From: an uncultured Lachnospiraceae bacterium
GTDB lineage: Bacteria; Bacillota; Clostridia; Lachnospirales; Lachnospiraceae
Direction: 5' to 3'
DNA length: 63,332 bases
NCBI GenBank assembly: GCA_910578475.1
Contig: CAJTRK010000020.1
Span: 1 to 63,332, forward strand
Shown here: positions 26,762-36,083 of the stretch, one piece after another
Numbering within the stretch: position 1 is the first letter of the stretch
Layout: every line of letters begins with the position of its first letter
Program-made: the position numbers and the translations under genes
Notes under the pieces: generated by a model
Told to the model about the DNA's origin: nothing
The model's database searches: none
Seen by the model: only the letters and a program-made list of their open reading frames with translations

Positions 26762-28684
26762 TTACCTGTCTGTTTTTATCTTAACCTGTGCGACATAATC
26801 TCTCAGGCCTTCCGCCTGTGACATGGATTCCGCCGCCATGCTGTCATTTTTACCGGCAATGGACTGAAGCGTTTCGAGACGGTCATTGGCATCGGCAACG
26901 GCTTCTGTCTGCTGCCGCACAGTCTCCGCAATGCGGAGAGAAATCTTCTGATATTGTTTCGTAAGCTCTTCAATCTCCCGGAAGGCCTCCGCTGTCTGTC
27001 TGGCCGCTGCAAGCCCTGTCCGAATCGTTTCCGTGGAACGTTCGATTAATTCTCCTGTCTGTTGCAGCGCTTCCGCCGTCTGCCCGGAAAGGCTTCCTAT
27101 TTCGCCTGCCACTACCGCAAAGCCTTTTCCTGCTTTTCCGGCCCTTCCGGCCTCTATGGAAGCATTCAGAGAAAGAATATTCGTCTGTTTTGAAATATCT
27201 TCAATCAACAGGCTTATCTTGGATATTTCTTCTACCGTAGCGTGAATCTGGGACATGGCCTCCAGCATATTTTCCATATTGCTGCTGCCCATACTGGTCT
27301 TCTGTCCTGCCATATCCGCACACTCTTCCATCTCCTGAACGTTACCTCTGTTCTGTTCAATCGACGAAGTAATGGCCGCCATATTTTCTTCCATATCTTT
27401 CAAGATTACAGCCTGCTCTCTGGAACCTTCCAAAAGCTGTCTGGCACAGTCCGATACTTCCACAGAAGACTGATTCATTCGATTCATCGTATGATTGAGG
27501 GCCTCCGTAATATTGGAAAGCGCATCCCGGATGGATACGAAATCACCCCGGAAATCGTCCGGAACCTGAACCGTATAATCCCCTCCGGCCAGCGTGCTCA
27601 AGCAAGAATCAATATCCTGTATATATTTTTTCAGACTGACTACGGTCTTGGATAAGGCGTCCGTCAGAATACCTGTTTCGTCATCGCTTTCGGACAAAAT
27701 TACTTCGTCGGTCAAATCGCCGTCCGATAACGCCTGGAGACGAGCCGTCGCATTGGAAATCGGGTCCGATATTCTGCGGGACACCGTAGCGATAACTGCC
27801 CCCGCAGCGATTAACAATGCCCCCGACAGCAGAACGGACAATAAAATCGCGAAATACACATCGTTCATAAACTCTTTGACAGGAGCATACAGAAACAATA
27901 CCCAATTCGTTCCTGGAATCGGCGCATACCCCGCATAATTCCTTCCGGAATCGAGCCGCACAACCGCCGAACCCGTCTGAAATGAGGTCGCGTCCTCAAA
28001 TTTTCCAAGATTTCCGGAAGAAGGATACATTTCATACAAATTATTCCGACTGCGCATGTTCTGCGTATTCCGGTCGCCAATTATATCGCCGTCACCATTC
28101 AGAATACAGGCGCTTCCGGTATCTCCAAGAACCAGCTGGCTTAACACATCATTCAGCAAATCATACTTATAACTTCCGACAAGATATCCCGTTGCTTCCC
28201 CTTCTTCCTTCAACGCAACGCCCACGCACAGCTGTAATATCCCGTCCGCATAATAAGGTTCTCCGATGACCAGATTCCCCGTCTGTGTCAGCATGGAATA
28301 ATAATCCGTATCCGTAATCGCATCCGGCGCAGAAGCATCTCCATAAAGCTTGTTACCGGAAGTATCGTAGGCAGAAAGCCAGACAAACTCTATCTGTAAC
28401 TTAATTTCATCAAGACGCGCCTGCTTCTCTTCCCCGGAAACCGTACCGTCCGTCAAGACCGTTTCCTGTGAAAAATTGTACATCCGCTCCGTCAGCAAAT
28501 GCAGATTGGAGCTGATATTCTGCGCCGCAATCCTGGCTGTTATCTGCATATTATCAAGCAGAATTGCATTTGTCGAACGAATGCTTCCGACCGATATAAT
28601 CGTCATGACCAGTATGGATACCAATACCGCAACGGCCATAACATAAAAATGAATCTTTTGTTTCAGATTACGCTGTTTTTTCAC
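26762..28684 (-). CDS. Methyl-accepting chemotaxis protein
   Basis: A 640-residue transmembrane chemoreceptor. TM1 (FYVMAVAVLVSILVMTIISV) is near residues 12-32, then comes an extracellular sensor of about 240 residues with the Cache pattern (FVWLSAYDTSGNKLYGDASA, YYADGILQLCVGVAL, AGYAPIPGTNWVLFLYAP). TM2 (FAILLSVLLSGALLIAAGAV) is near 282-301, followed by HAMP, then the signalling coiled coil with the hairpin tip INILSLNASIEAGRAGKAGKGFAVVAGEI (written TNILS in the protein). It starts with GTG at 28684 after GGGGTGATATC. The ligand is unknown. Pairing with an FMN lipoprotein suggests a redox-related or respiratory cue. Confidence 0.92.
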   Translation of the reverse strand: MKKQRNLKQKIHFYVMAVAVLVSILVMTIISVGSIRSTNAILLDNMQITARIAAQNISSNLHLLTERMYNFSQETVLTDGTVSGEEKQARLDEIKLQIEFVWLSAYDTSGNKLYGDASAPDAITDTDYYSMLTQTGNLVIGEPYYADGILQLCVGVALKEEGEATGYLVGSYKYDLLNDVLSQLVLGDTGSACILNGDGDIIGDRNTQNMRSRNNLYEMYPSSGNLGKFEDATSFQTGSAVVRLDSGRNYAGYAPIPGTNWVLFLYAPVKEFMNDVYFAILLSVLLSGALLIAAGAVIATVSRRISDPISNATARLQALSDGDLTDEVILSESDDETGILTDALSKTVVSLKKYIQDIDSCLSTLAGGDYTVQVPDDFRGDFVSIRDALSNITEALNHTMNRMNQSSVEVSDCARQLLEGSREQAVILKDMEENMAAITSSIEQNRGNVQEMEECADMAGQKTSMGSSNMENMLEAMSQIHATVEEISKISLLIEDISKQTNILSLNASIEAGRAGKAGKGFAVVAGEIGSLSGQTAEALQQTGELIERSTETIRTGLAAARQTAEAFREIEELTKQYQKISLRIAETVRQQTEAVADANDRLETLQSIAGKNDSMAAESMSQAEGLRDYVAQVKIKTDR

Positions 28685-28826
28685 GATATCACCCCTTGTA
28701 TCATTAAAATTTATTCTCTCTCTGGGTAAATATTCCCAATGTATAAGACCGCCGCATACGGCATGTTCCCCTCAAAATGCCGCCGTGGTTCTCTATGTAT
28801 AAAGCTGTTGTTCCGTAAAATGTTTT

Positions 28827-30317
28827 CTACACACGCTTGAATCTGACCGCCATGTACTGTTTTTCCGGCATCTCTATGCGGATGTTTCCCGTATATACGC
28901 CGGGCAGCTTTTCAATTGTCATGTTCCATGTATCAATCAGTTCAATTTCATAAACACAGCCTTCCGCCAGCTTCCATGTACGAAAAGATGGCCGGAAAAA
29001 TCCGAAGTAATACAGGAAATAAGATTTGTCATCTTCTTTGCACAAACAGGAAACATCCCAGTTCTCTCCATGATTTTCCGGTGTAAGCTTCAAAGGCGCC
29101 GCCTCTTTTGGAGCTTCTTCCATGATTTTTCGCAGAAAAGCAAGCCGTTCCGGACAAGTTCCATGCAGACTGCCGCCGTGGGACCACCATATCTGCTCAT
29201 ACTGCACATAAACTTCTCCATGCGTAAGATAACCTCCCCGAATGCAGCCTTCCCAAAACCGTCTTGTCATCTCCTCCCCCGTGAGATTGCCCCATCCGTA
29301 ATTGATATTTCCCTCGTAAGCACACTCATCGACCATAATCGGCTTCTGATACTGCTGCCGCCACTCCGTCACCGCTTCCGACGTTTTATAGTTATCGACG
29401 CGCTGAATGCTTGCGTGGGTAATCCACGACCGGGTATGGTCATAAAGCCGCAGACAGTTATGAATGGAACGGAGGTGTCCATAAGCATCCCGCCGCATAA
29501 TGACCCGCGCATACAATTCCCAGTCCTCAATGGACTTGGACGGCAGTAGGTCATACTCGTTGGCCAGCGACCACCAGACGTTTTTAAAATGACTCAATCG
29601 GTCAACCGCGTATTTCAGATAAAAGACGTCCGTTTCCCTTCCCATATCCGCAAATCCCCATTTGTCATAGGGATGCAGCAAAATGATATCCGCCTCGATT
29701 CCCAGGTCGTCCAGCTCTCCGATACGCTTCTCCAGATTATCCCAGAAAACGGGATTAAAGCGGCTGTAATCAAAACCTTCTTCTTCATTTCCCGCAAAAG
29801 CATAATACGGCGGATTTTCCACGTTATAAGTGTAGAACTTTGGAAAAATACACATTCTGACCTTATTGAACGGAGAATTTTTCAGGGTATCGAGCGTCTG
29901 TTCCTGGACATGCTCCGGCTGATTGACCCACGCATAGCAGGTCGTGCCAAACGGCCGGAACCGCGTTCCGTCCTCATAAGCAAAATGGTACCGGGACTCT
30001 TCCGTTACGTCTTTCGGTGCATATACTTCATTCATCGGAAGCACCCGGCCATGATTCCCCTCCCCGGCTGCAATACACTCACAGGTCAGGCTTATTTGAT
30101 TCAATGCTGAGTCGTTTGAAGCGGTCACCGCGCTCCAGATTCCCGGCTTCGTCGGCATAAAACGAACTTTGTAGCTGCCATCGCCACAGTAAAAACCATT
30201 CACCTCGATTCTTTCCGATTCGTTTTCGAACGCCGCTTTCAGCCAGATATCCGAATAAGGATTTCCATTCTCCGTACCGGTCAGCGACGCCTCAAAAATC
30301 TTATACTGTTCCGTCAT
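28827..30317 (-). CDS. DUF5060/DUF4038-type putative glycoside hydrolase
   Basis: About 496 residues. The N-terminal beta-sandwich (ASLTGTENGNPYSDIWLKAAFENESERIEVNGFYCGDGSY, then the DUF5060 block MPTKPGIWSAVTASND) precedes a TIM barrel of the DUF4038/apiosidase-like kind. That barrel has FRPFGTTCYAWVNQ, NKVRMCIFPKFY, DIILLHPYDKWGF, WWSLANEYDLLPSK (candidate acid/base Glu) and KPIMVDECAYEG (candidate nucleophile Glu). A short C-terminal strand domain ends MAVRFKRV. No signal peptide is visible. MTEQYKIF is chosen as start because the upstream ATG sits 1 bp after AGAAAGG. The substrate is unknown, probably a plant or host glycan. Confidence 0.78.
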   Translation of the reverse strand: MTEQYKIFEASLTGTENGNPYSDIWLKAAFENESERIEVNGFYCGDGSYKVRFMPTKPGIWSAVTASNDSALNQISLTCECIAAGEGNHGRVLPMNEVYAPKDVTEESRYHFAYEDGTRFRPFGTTCYAWVNQPEHVQEQTLDTLKNSPFNKVRMCIFPKFYTYNVENPPYYAFAGNEEEGFDYSRFNPVFWDNLEKRIGELDDLGIEADIILLHPYDKWGFADMGRETDVFYLKYAVDRLSHFKNVWWSLANEYDLLPSKSIEDWELYARVIMRRDAYGHLRSIHNCLRLYDHTRSWITHASIQRVDNYKTSEAVTEWRQQYQKPIMVDECAYEGNINYGWGNLTGEEMTRRFWEGCIRGGYLTHGEVYVQYEQIWWSHGGSLHGTCPERLAFLRKIMEEAPKEAAPLKLTPENHGENWDVSCLCKEDDKSYFLYYFGFFRPSFRTWKLAEGCVYEIELIDTWNMTIEKLPGVYTGNIRIEMPEKQYMAVRFKRV

Positions 30318-30397
30318 CTTTATAACCATGCCTTTCTCTCAGCCTGCAAGTTTGCAGCCGCAAGGCAGAAACTTGCTGCGCTCTTTGTTTTTACACG
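30318..30397 (-). repeat. Dispersed hairpin/RBS repeat in front of the DUF4038 hydrolase
   Basis: On the minus strand GCAAGTTTCTGCC and GCAAACTTGCAGG form the inverted pair, followed by CTGAGAGAAAGGCATGG up to the start codon. The terminal part is nearly identical to the copy ahead of the rhamnosidase gene. Confidence 0.65.
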
Positions 30398-30470
30398 CAC
30401 TCATTATATCACATCTTTTTTTTGCATCCAATCAGATTTTGCTTTCCTGTATCATAAAAAACACAGCATT

Positions 30471-30498
30471 AAAAAACGCAGGCTCAGCAGCCTGCGCT
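30471..30498 (-). terminator. Terminator of the DUF4179 gene
   Basis: On the minus strand CGCAGGCT/AGCCTGCG (30477-30496) with a 4-base loop is followed by TTTTTT. It lies just past the stop codon at 30511. The same CGCAGGC stem recurs at 12596 and 26149. Confidence 0.85.
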
Positions 30499-30510
30499 CT
30501 ATTATCTGTT

Positions 30511-31701
30511 TTATTCCGTTACCGGCACGATATACACATCCTCTTCCGTCATGGCACGTTTCTCTTCAGGCCATGCTTTGCGGAACAGCAGCGCATCCAC
30601 CTGGTCCGTATCCAAAATTCTGTTAAGCATAAACGAGCATGTGTATACTTCGTGGTTTTCGTCATCGTCAAGATACCCGCTGGAGCCGCCATTGGTAATG
30701 TATCCCTGAAAAGAACCGTCTTTTAACCGGACGCCGGTAACCGGCGGCGCTTCCACAAATGTGCTGGAAGTAATCGGTTCTCCGTTATGAACGCCTTCGA
30801 CAGTCTCTATCTGCAGTGGAAAATCATAACGCACATAGATGGAAATCGGCGATATTTCCGCATAAATAACGGTAGCGCCGGTGTCGCCGAGCGGGTCGGA
30901 TAAAGTCAGCGTGCGTACTTTATCGGAGCCTTTCAGCGTGAAATCAAAGGACCAGACCGCCTCTATATCCGGCGTATAGGCCGCCTTATATACGGTTCCG
31001 ATATCCGTAAATTCCACATGTATATTTTTACCTGCCAGACTGCCATATTGCGTTGCGTCAATCATAATAATGTACTCCATTCTCCCATCTTCGTTTATGA
31101 AAATTTCCCCATCTGCGGGCGAACCGTCTTCATACACCGGTTTTCCTTCTTCGTTTAGATGAATGCCATTATAAAAACTTGATGTATAAGAAATCGGCGC
31201 ATCAACATTGTCATCGACTACCACCGTAACATCATTGAAACAGGGCTCCTTTCCTTCTTCCAGAGGATATCCTTCCACCTGAAAGGCAAGCCATGCAAAA
31301 CGGCTGTCAACGATGCTTTGCAGCGGTGTTATGGTAATGCCCGCATCCGTAACACTGTTATTTCCCGCTTCACTCCCCTTTTCATTTTGAAGCGGCGCTG
31401 TATATTGCTCTTCCTCCAGCATCTGCTTCTGTTCTTCCGTCGCCTGCAGCTGTGCCTCAATTCCCCTGCTCCAATGTAAATATGCTGCGCAGACCGTCAT
31501 TGTGCCAAGCACGAATACCGCTGCCGCAATCAATACCATCATTGATTTTCTTTTTCTTCTTTTTTCACCCATTTTCATTACCTTCCCCTTCTTTTTCTGT
31601 TCCTTTTTGATTCTGTCAAGCGCGAGTTCCGCCCTCTTCTGCACCACATCAGGAATGACAAGCTCGCTTTGCAGTTTATCCAAAATTTCTCTTTCTCTCA
31701 C
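30511..31701 (-). CDS. DUF4179-type membrane protein, partner of an ECF sigma factor
   Basis: About 396 residues. A cytoplasmic N-terminal segment (REREILDKLQSELVIPDVVQKRAELALDRIKKEQ) is followed by a basic stretch and one TM helix (SMMVLIAAAVFVLGTMTVCAAY). An extracellular beta-rich region follows with the DUF4179 pattern (ITITPLQSIVDSRFAWLAFQVEGY). It starts at GTG 31701, 8 bp after AGGAGG. An in-frame Met 63 codons earlier would overlap the sigma gene. By position, directly downstream of an ECF sigma gene, it is probably the anti-sigma factor or surface sensor. Confidence 0.8.
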   Translation of the reverse strand: MREREILDKLQSELVIPDVVQKRAELALDRIKKEQKKKGKVMKMGEKRRKRKSMMVLIAAAVFVLGTMTVCAAYLHWSRGIEAQLQATEEQKQMLEEEQYTAPLQNEKGSEAGNNSVTDAGITITPLQSIVDSRFAWLAFQVEGYPLEEGKEPCFNDVTVVVDDNVDAPISYTSSFYNGIHLNEEGKPVYEDGSPADGEIFINEDGRMEYIIMIDATQYGSLAGKNIHVEFTDIGTVYKAAYTPDIEAVWSFDFTLKGSDKVRTLTLSDPLGDTGATVIYAEISPISIYVRYDFPLQIETVEGVHNGEPITSSTFVEAPPVTGVRLKDGSFQGYITNGGSSGYLDDDENHEVYTCSFMLNRILDTDQVDALLFRKAWPEEKRAMTEEDVYIVPVTE

Positions 31702-31780
31702 AATGAACCTCCTGTTTGTTAATCCGATATTCCATTTCAAACTCTTAACAGAATTACTACGGCAATTCTCCTCATCTTCT

Positions 31781-32281
31781 TCATTCTGTGTATAATTCCG
31801 CCATCCGGCCTCTTCCTCTCGCCAGTCTTGTCCGCACCGTGCTGTCCGGCATATGTAAGATAGCGCTGATTTCCGTTGTATTAAATCCATTCACATAGTA
31901 CAAAACCATGATGAGCCGGTACTTTTCATCGAGGCAGTTTATCATTTCCATCCATTCAATGTTTTCATACGCTTCCGGAGATACCGGCGTCGCTTCCACT
32001 TCCTCGACAGGATACACCTTTTTTCTCTGTCGCAGATAATCGTTGCATTTATTGATAAGTATCCTCGTCATCCACGTCTTAAAAAACTCTTCTTTTTTTA
32101 ACTGTTTCAGTTTTTCCCAACATACAAGAATCGTATCGGATATGGCATCCGCAGCATCTTCATCATCCCGAAGCATTGCTCTTGCGGTCTTATACATATT
32201 CTGCATCTGGGACTGTATCAGCTCGGCAAACGCATCCGCGTCCCCTCGCTGTGCACGTTTTACTAAATTGTCCATCGGCAA
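31781..32281 (-). CDS. ECF RNA polymerase sigma factor (sigma-70 family)
   Basis: A 166-residue sigma factor with two domains. Region 2 is seen in YKTARAMLRDDEDAADAISDTILVCWEKL and FKTWMTRILINKCNDYLRQ. Region 4 is seen in LDEKYRLIMVLYYVNGFNTTEISAILHMPDSTVRTRLARGR, the promoter -35 reader. The start is TTG at 32281, 7 bp after AGGAGG, or the ATG two codons later. It precedes the DUF4179 gene by about 80 bp, the usual sigma/anti-sigma order. The regulon is unknown and no target promoter could be assigned in the window. Confidence 0.93.
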   Translation of the reverse strand: MPMDNLVKRAQRGDADAFAELIQSQMQNMYKTARAMLRDDEDAADAISDTILVCWEKLKQLKKEEFFKTWMTRILINKCNDYLRQRKKVYPVEEVEATPVSPEAYENIEWMEMINCLDEKYRLIMVLYYVNGFNTTEISAILHMPDSTVRTRLARGRGRMAELYTE

Positions 32282-32353
32282 TGTTTCCCCTCCTTTGTAT
32301 TATATTGATTAGACGGCGGAGCAAATTAAAACGTCCCAAAAATATTTTATCCG

Positions 32354-32403
32354 AAAAAGAACTGCCGTACCGGCAAACATCACAGGCACAGCAGTTCTTT
32401 TTT
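32354..32403. terminator. Bidirectional terminator hairpin before the Rpn-type gene's end
   Basis: AAAAAGAACTGC (32353-32364) and GCAGTTCTTTTTT (32391-32403) are inverted with A and T runs on the outside. It lies after the stop of the Rpn-type gene, so on the minus strand it ends that transcript. Confidence 0.75.
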
Positions 32404-32441
32404 CATATTCCATTCATTTGACCGATGCGGGTACGGCAGTC

Positions 32442-33317
32442 TTACAGATTATGCAGAAATTCCTCAATATTCGATGCCTTTGCGGCGCATTTATGCCATT
32501 TTCTTAACTGTTCCTGGTCCGTTTCCTGACAAATACGCGCAGTCATCCATTGCGGTATCTTCCCAAGTTCCTCCAACAGTTCCAGGATGTCCTCTATCTT
32601 TCCTTCCATTCTGCCAATCATCCGCCCTTCTTCTCTGCCTTCACGCCGGATTCTGTCCGCGATTTCACACATAATCGCCACCCCCTCTTTCTCTGTTTTG
32701 TAATAACTGACACGCTCTACGATTCTCGGAAAATACGCCGTCTCATAAAACGGTTCCGAATGCTGAAAGTAATGTAATAATTCATTAACCCGTATATCAT
32801 CCGTCGGAAATTCCAAATTGTAATATTTTTCATGCAGGCCATTTCCCAGGCATATTGTCATTTCTTCTCCGTCGGATTTTCTGTCGATATTATAACATCC
32901 CTTTTTGCCCCCGATAAAATCCTCTTTCGTAAGATAGATAATGGTTACATCGGGAAGCATGTAATAAGGCTTTCCTTTCTCCAAGATGCTCATATCAATG
33001 CCGGACTGATAATAACGGCTTCTTTTAAACGGCGCTTTTTCCCGGTACATTTGAATTTCAATATCAATCAGATTTCCGGCGATATCTTCGGCCAGAATAT
33101 CCAGCTCTACCGAATGGTTTTCCAGATTGCGGAGGACATACTGCGTTCTGACGCTTTGCAGGATAATATCATCATCCTGCAGCAAAATCCGGCATAATTC
33201 CTGCGCCGCACCCAAATCTTCAAATACCTTTCCGGCAAATAAATCACTGGTCAGCTGGTATTCGGCAACGCATTTCTTCTGTTCCTCAAAAATTGTGATT
33301 ACCGTTTCTTTTTTCAA
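32442..33317 (-). CDS. Rpn/PD-(D/E)XK nuclease family protein
   Basis: About 292 residues of the recombination-promoting nuclease (YhgA/PD-(D/E)XK transposase-like) group. The nuclease motif is seen in SVELDILAEDIAGNLIDIEIQMY, with D and E-x-Q, followed by RSRYYQSGIDMSIL and DVTIIYLTKEDF. The C-terminus is a charged coiled coil rich in GRMEGKIEDILELLEELGK. TTG at 33317 is taken as start because AAAGGAG lies 7 bp upstream. A longer in-frame form begins 24 codons earlier without a site. Such genes are commonly multicopy in Lachnospiraceae, with uncertain cell function. Confidence 0.8.
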   Translation of the reverse strand: MKKETVITIFEEQKKCVAEYQLTSDLFAGKVFEDLGAAQELCRILLQDDDIILQSVRTQYVLRNLENHSVELDILAEDIAGNLIDIEIQMYREKAPFKRSRYYQSGIDMSILEKGKPYYMLPDVTIIYLTKEDFIGGKKGCYNIDRKSDGEEMTICLGNGLHEKYYNLEFPTDDIRVNELLHYFQHSEPFYETAYFPRIVERVSYYKTEKEGVAIMCEIADRIRREGREEGRMIGRMEGKIEDILELLEELGKIPQWMTARICQETDQEQLRKWHKCAAKASNIEEFLHNL

Positions 33318-33629
33318 TCCGTCTCTCCTTTTTACTTCATACAGGAAAGCGTTAGAAAACAAATAATCAACCGTCATATTCGCGTGCAATACACACTTAT
33401 GCCATGTATTCAGACAACCGATAAAAAACGGACTGGCATTTCCGAAACTGCATTCCTGCCAAACAAACGAGAATCTTTGGCAGAACTGCCGGAATATGCA
33501 CCTGCAAAGCTGTTTGTTTCGCAGAAAAATCTGTCTCTTTCAGCAATCAGATACATAACATCAGAATCAAGATTTGTTTTAATATCGGTATTGTAACATT
33601 AAATTGTTTTAATTGCAATATTTTTTACA
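33318..33629. other. Gene-free stretch with a 34-bp dispersed repeat
   Basis: No gene is supported here. Bases 33471-33504 (GAATCTTTGGCAGAACTGCC and the next 14 bases) recur at 55964-55997 with one difference. In one plus frame both copies read ESLAELPEYAP, perhaps a relic of a mobile or coding sequence. The remainder shows nothing recognisable. Confidence 0.5.
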
Positions 33630-33677
33630 AAAAAAGACTCTCGCAAACACCTCTTTCAGAAATGTTTCCGAGAGCCT
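33630..33677 (-). terminator. Terminator of the FlxA-like gene
   Basis: On the minus strand CTCTCGGAAACA and TGTTTGCGAGAG pair around a short loop and are followed by TCTTTTTTTG. It lies about 45 bp past the stop of the gene. Confidence 0.8.
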
Positions 33678-33721
33678 CTGACGCCCCTTTTACCTTTTTA
33701 TATCCGGCAGCTTTCCTGAAA

Positions 33722-34507
33722 TTACAGCCTGACATCTACCGGCACATAATTGCCTGCGGATACGCCGCTGTTCTCTTCACCGCTGCCTTCTTCCGCGCCG
33801 GCTGCCGATTCGCCGTCCTTCTGTTCTTTCTTATCATCCGTTTCTTCCGTCTCTTCTTTCTCTGTTCCCTTCGCGTCCGCTGCTGCCTTATTCGCATCCG
33901 CAAGCGTTTCTCCAGCCTCGGCAAGTGTGCTCATCTGGGAAGCCGTTGCTTCCTCTGCTTTCTTCTCCACATCCGCAAGCTGTGCCTCTTTTGCCGACGT
34001 ATCACCGTTCCGGGCGCTATCCAGGCTGATTTCCGCTTTCAACACACCGGCCCTTCCTTCCATCGAACCGGCAACGCTTCCCTGCACTTTCGCCTGTTTC
34101 ATTGCCCCGTCCGCGGATATCATTGCCTGCATACCCTCCGCCGATATCTGGATGTCCACCTGTCCTTCTTTTGCATTTCTGTTTCTGGAACTGCCGGAAC
34201 GCTCCGCTGCGGAAGCGTGTTCCGCCTGTTTCTTTTTGGCTTCCTCCGCTTCTTTTCTCTGCATATCCATCTGATGCTGCCGCAGCTGACTGTTCAGCTC
34301 GCTGATTTCCTTCTGAATTTCCTGCCGCTTTTTCATTTTTTCTTCTACGCTTATCTCACTGTTGCCGGAAATTTCCTGTAGTTTCTTCTGCGCATTTTCT
34401 ATCTGCTGCATCAGTCTTTTGCTGACAGCATCCTCTGCCTGGCCTCTTCCCATTGCTCCCGCCTGCATGCCGGAAGCGCCTGCTCCGTTTACACCGCTGA
34501 TATTCAT
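33722..34507 (-). CDS. FlxA-like protein
   Basis: About 261 residues starting MNISGVNGAGASGMQAG after GGGAAGGAACATAT. A longer upstream frame has no site. The coiled-coil block SKRLMQQIENAQKKLQEISG...MKKRQEIQKEISELNSQLRQHQMDM is the FlxA-like domain. A central part (GQVDIQISAEGMQAMISADGAMK) and an Ala/Glu-rich acidic tail follow. In Escherichia coli FlxA is controlled by the flagellar sigma factor, but its role is unknown. No flagellar genes are in this window. Confidence 0.75.
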   Translation of the reverse strand: MNISGVNGAGASGMQAGAMGRGQAEDAVSKRLMQQIENAQKKLQEISGNSEISVEEKMKKRQEIQKEISELNSQLRQHQMDMQRKEAEEAKKKQAEHASAAERSGSSRNRNAKEGQVDIQISAEGMQAMISADGAMKQAKVQGSVAGSMEGRAGVLKAEISLDSARNGDTSAKEAQLADVEKKAEEATASQMSTLAEAGETLADANKAAADAKGTEKEETEETDDKKEQKDGESAAGAEEGSGEENSGVSAGNYVPVDVRL

Positions 34508-34657
34508 ATATGTTCCTTCCCTTTCCTGCAGTCGCCGCATCTTCCTGAACGACCGATGCCGCCTGCATTTTTTTCTTATAACGTATTTCGGTACAATCTT
34601 CGTCCCACATAAGCGCTTTGTTGTCAACGAGACTTTTTTCGTTGCCAAAGCAAATGA

Positions 34658-36043
34658 TTACGCTGTCATCATCATTACCTGCAGCAAAAAAGTTTCATCT
34701 TTCTGCTCTATCGCAATATCTCCGAAATATTTCTGCGCCACCCGGCGGATATTGTTCAGTCCGTAACCGTGTTTGCCGTTATCTTCCTTTGTCGTCACCG
34801 GAAGCCCGCTTTCTTCTTCCAGCAAAACCGGTTCTTTCAGGCTGTTCGTGACTTCAATAATATAGGCATTTTTTTCCCGAAAAGAAGAAATATGAACAAA
34901 AGGCTTCCTGTCGGCATATTCACACGCGGCCGCTCCTTCTATCGCATTATTCAGCGCATTGTTTAATATGATGCTGACGTCAAAAGCGTTTACCGTCCCG
35001 CCCTCCGGGTAGTAGAAATCACATTGAAAGGAAATTCCCCGGCTCTCCGCTTCCTTTTTGCTCTCCGCCAGCAAAATGTCGGTAACGGGACTGCCGCTTT
35101 TGATTTCCGTTTCGACCTCACGGAACTGCTCTTTCAGCGTTTCCAGATAGTCGATGGCTTCTTCCTGCCTGTCCTTCTGACAGAGATTTTCCAACATCAT
35201 AATGTGGTTGCCCATATCATGCCGCATTCCCCGAATATCCCGGTAAAGCGCCTCCACCTCTCCGATGTGTTTCTGCATGCTTTTCAGCTGCCCGGCAAGC
35301 ACCGCATTTTCTTTTTCTCTTCGGTGGTTTTTTTTCATATCCTGATAAAAAGTAACTGCAGCCATGAGCGCGACGTAAGAAATTGTCTGATATAACGCGA
35401 CCACCCAGATAAAGGAAGCATGCCTGTCCTGAATGTACCTCTTCGTATCTTCCAGATAAACATCTGAGAAAAAAACAAAGGAAAAGTAACCGACAATGAC
35501 CGAAATCGGTATCACAAGCATCAGACCCAGTTCCTTTTTACTCATGTTTTCCTTTTTAAAAAGATAAATCCGCCCCATAATACTCAGCAGCGTCCGCATC
35601 ACAAAATACTGGCACAGCGCAAGGCAGGACTCATTCAGCAAAAAGAAGCCAAAATAAGCTGATTCGCTCAGATTCACGACAGGCCCCAAAATCATCGTTC
35701 CCCGAAACAGGAGTTCTCTTGGAACTGCCAAAATCCCATGGCTTGTCCACTCCACCAGATACAGAAAAAAGAACAGAAATATTTTCTGTTCCAGATTCCT
35801 CCGGTCATACAGACAGATAACGGCAAAAAATGTCAGCGTCCCCAAAGCATAGGCAAAAATACCGTGCACGACGAAAGGAATCAGATATAACGAGGACATT
35901 GTACAGATATAAACAATTTTTGCCGTCCGAACAGCTTGTTTATTGTGTAAAAAAGGGGTTATAAAACGGCTGTAAAGCAGTCCGTAAATGATAATTTTCA
36001 AGATACCGTACAGCCGCGCGGTCAGCTCAAAATAAATCTCCAT
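34658..36043 (-). CDS. GHKL-type sensor histidine kinase (AgrC-like)
   Basis: About 461 residues. Six or seven TM helices fill the first 220 residues (LYGILKIIIYGLLYSRF, YLIPFVVHGIFAYALGTLTFF, LVIPISVIVGYFSFVFF). A coiled coil, the phospho-acceptor region IRGMRHDMGNHIMMLENL (H in RHD), and a GHKL ATPase follow with FDVSIILNNALNNAIEGA and KHGYGLNNIRRVAQKY. The start MEIYFELTAR follows AGAGAGGATGCCAGA. The next gene upstream is a LytTR regulator, together an Agr-type two-component pair. No AgrB or AgrD peptide gene is visible nearby. Confidence 0.9.
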   Translation of the reverse strand: MEIYFELTARLYGILKIIIYGLLYSRFITPFLHNKQAVRTAKIVYICTMSSLYLIPFVVHGIFAYALGTLTFFAVICLYDRRNLEQKIFLFFFLYLVEWTSHGILAVPRELLFRGTMILGPVVNLSESAYFGFFLLNESCLALCQYFVMRTLLSIMGRIYLFKKENMSKKELGLMLVIPISVIVGYFSFVFFSDVYLEDTKRYIQDRHASFIWVVALYQTISYVALMAAVTFYQDMKKNHRREKENAVLAGQLKSMQKHIGEVEALYRDIRGMRHDMGNHIMMLENLCQKDRQEEAIDYLETLKEQFREVETEIKSGSPVTDILLAESKKEAESRGISFQCDFYYPEGGTVNAFDVSIILNNALNNAIEGAAACEYADRKPFVHISSFREKNAYIIEVTNSLKEPVLLEEESGLPVTTKEDNGKHGYGLNNIRRVAQKYFGDIAIEQKDETFLLQVMMMTA

Positions 36044-36083
36044 TCTGGCATCCTCTCTATATTTGCAGGAAAAAGGCCGCCTC

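Noticed and set aside
30511..31890. 459-residue form of the DUF4179 protein
   Set aside because: Its first 63 codons overlap the sigma factor gene. AGGAGG before the GTG at 31701 marks the true start.
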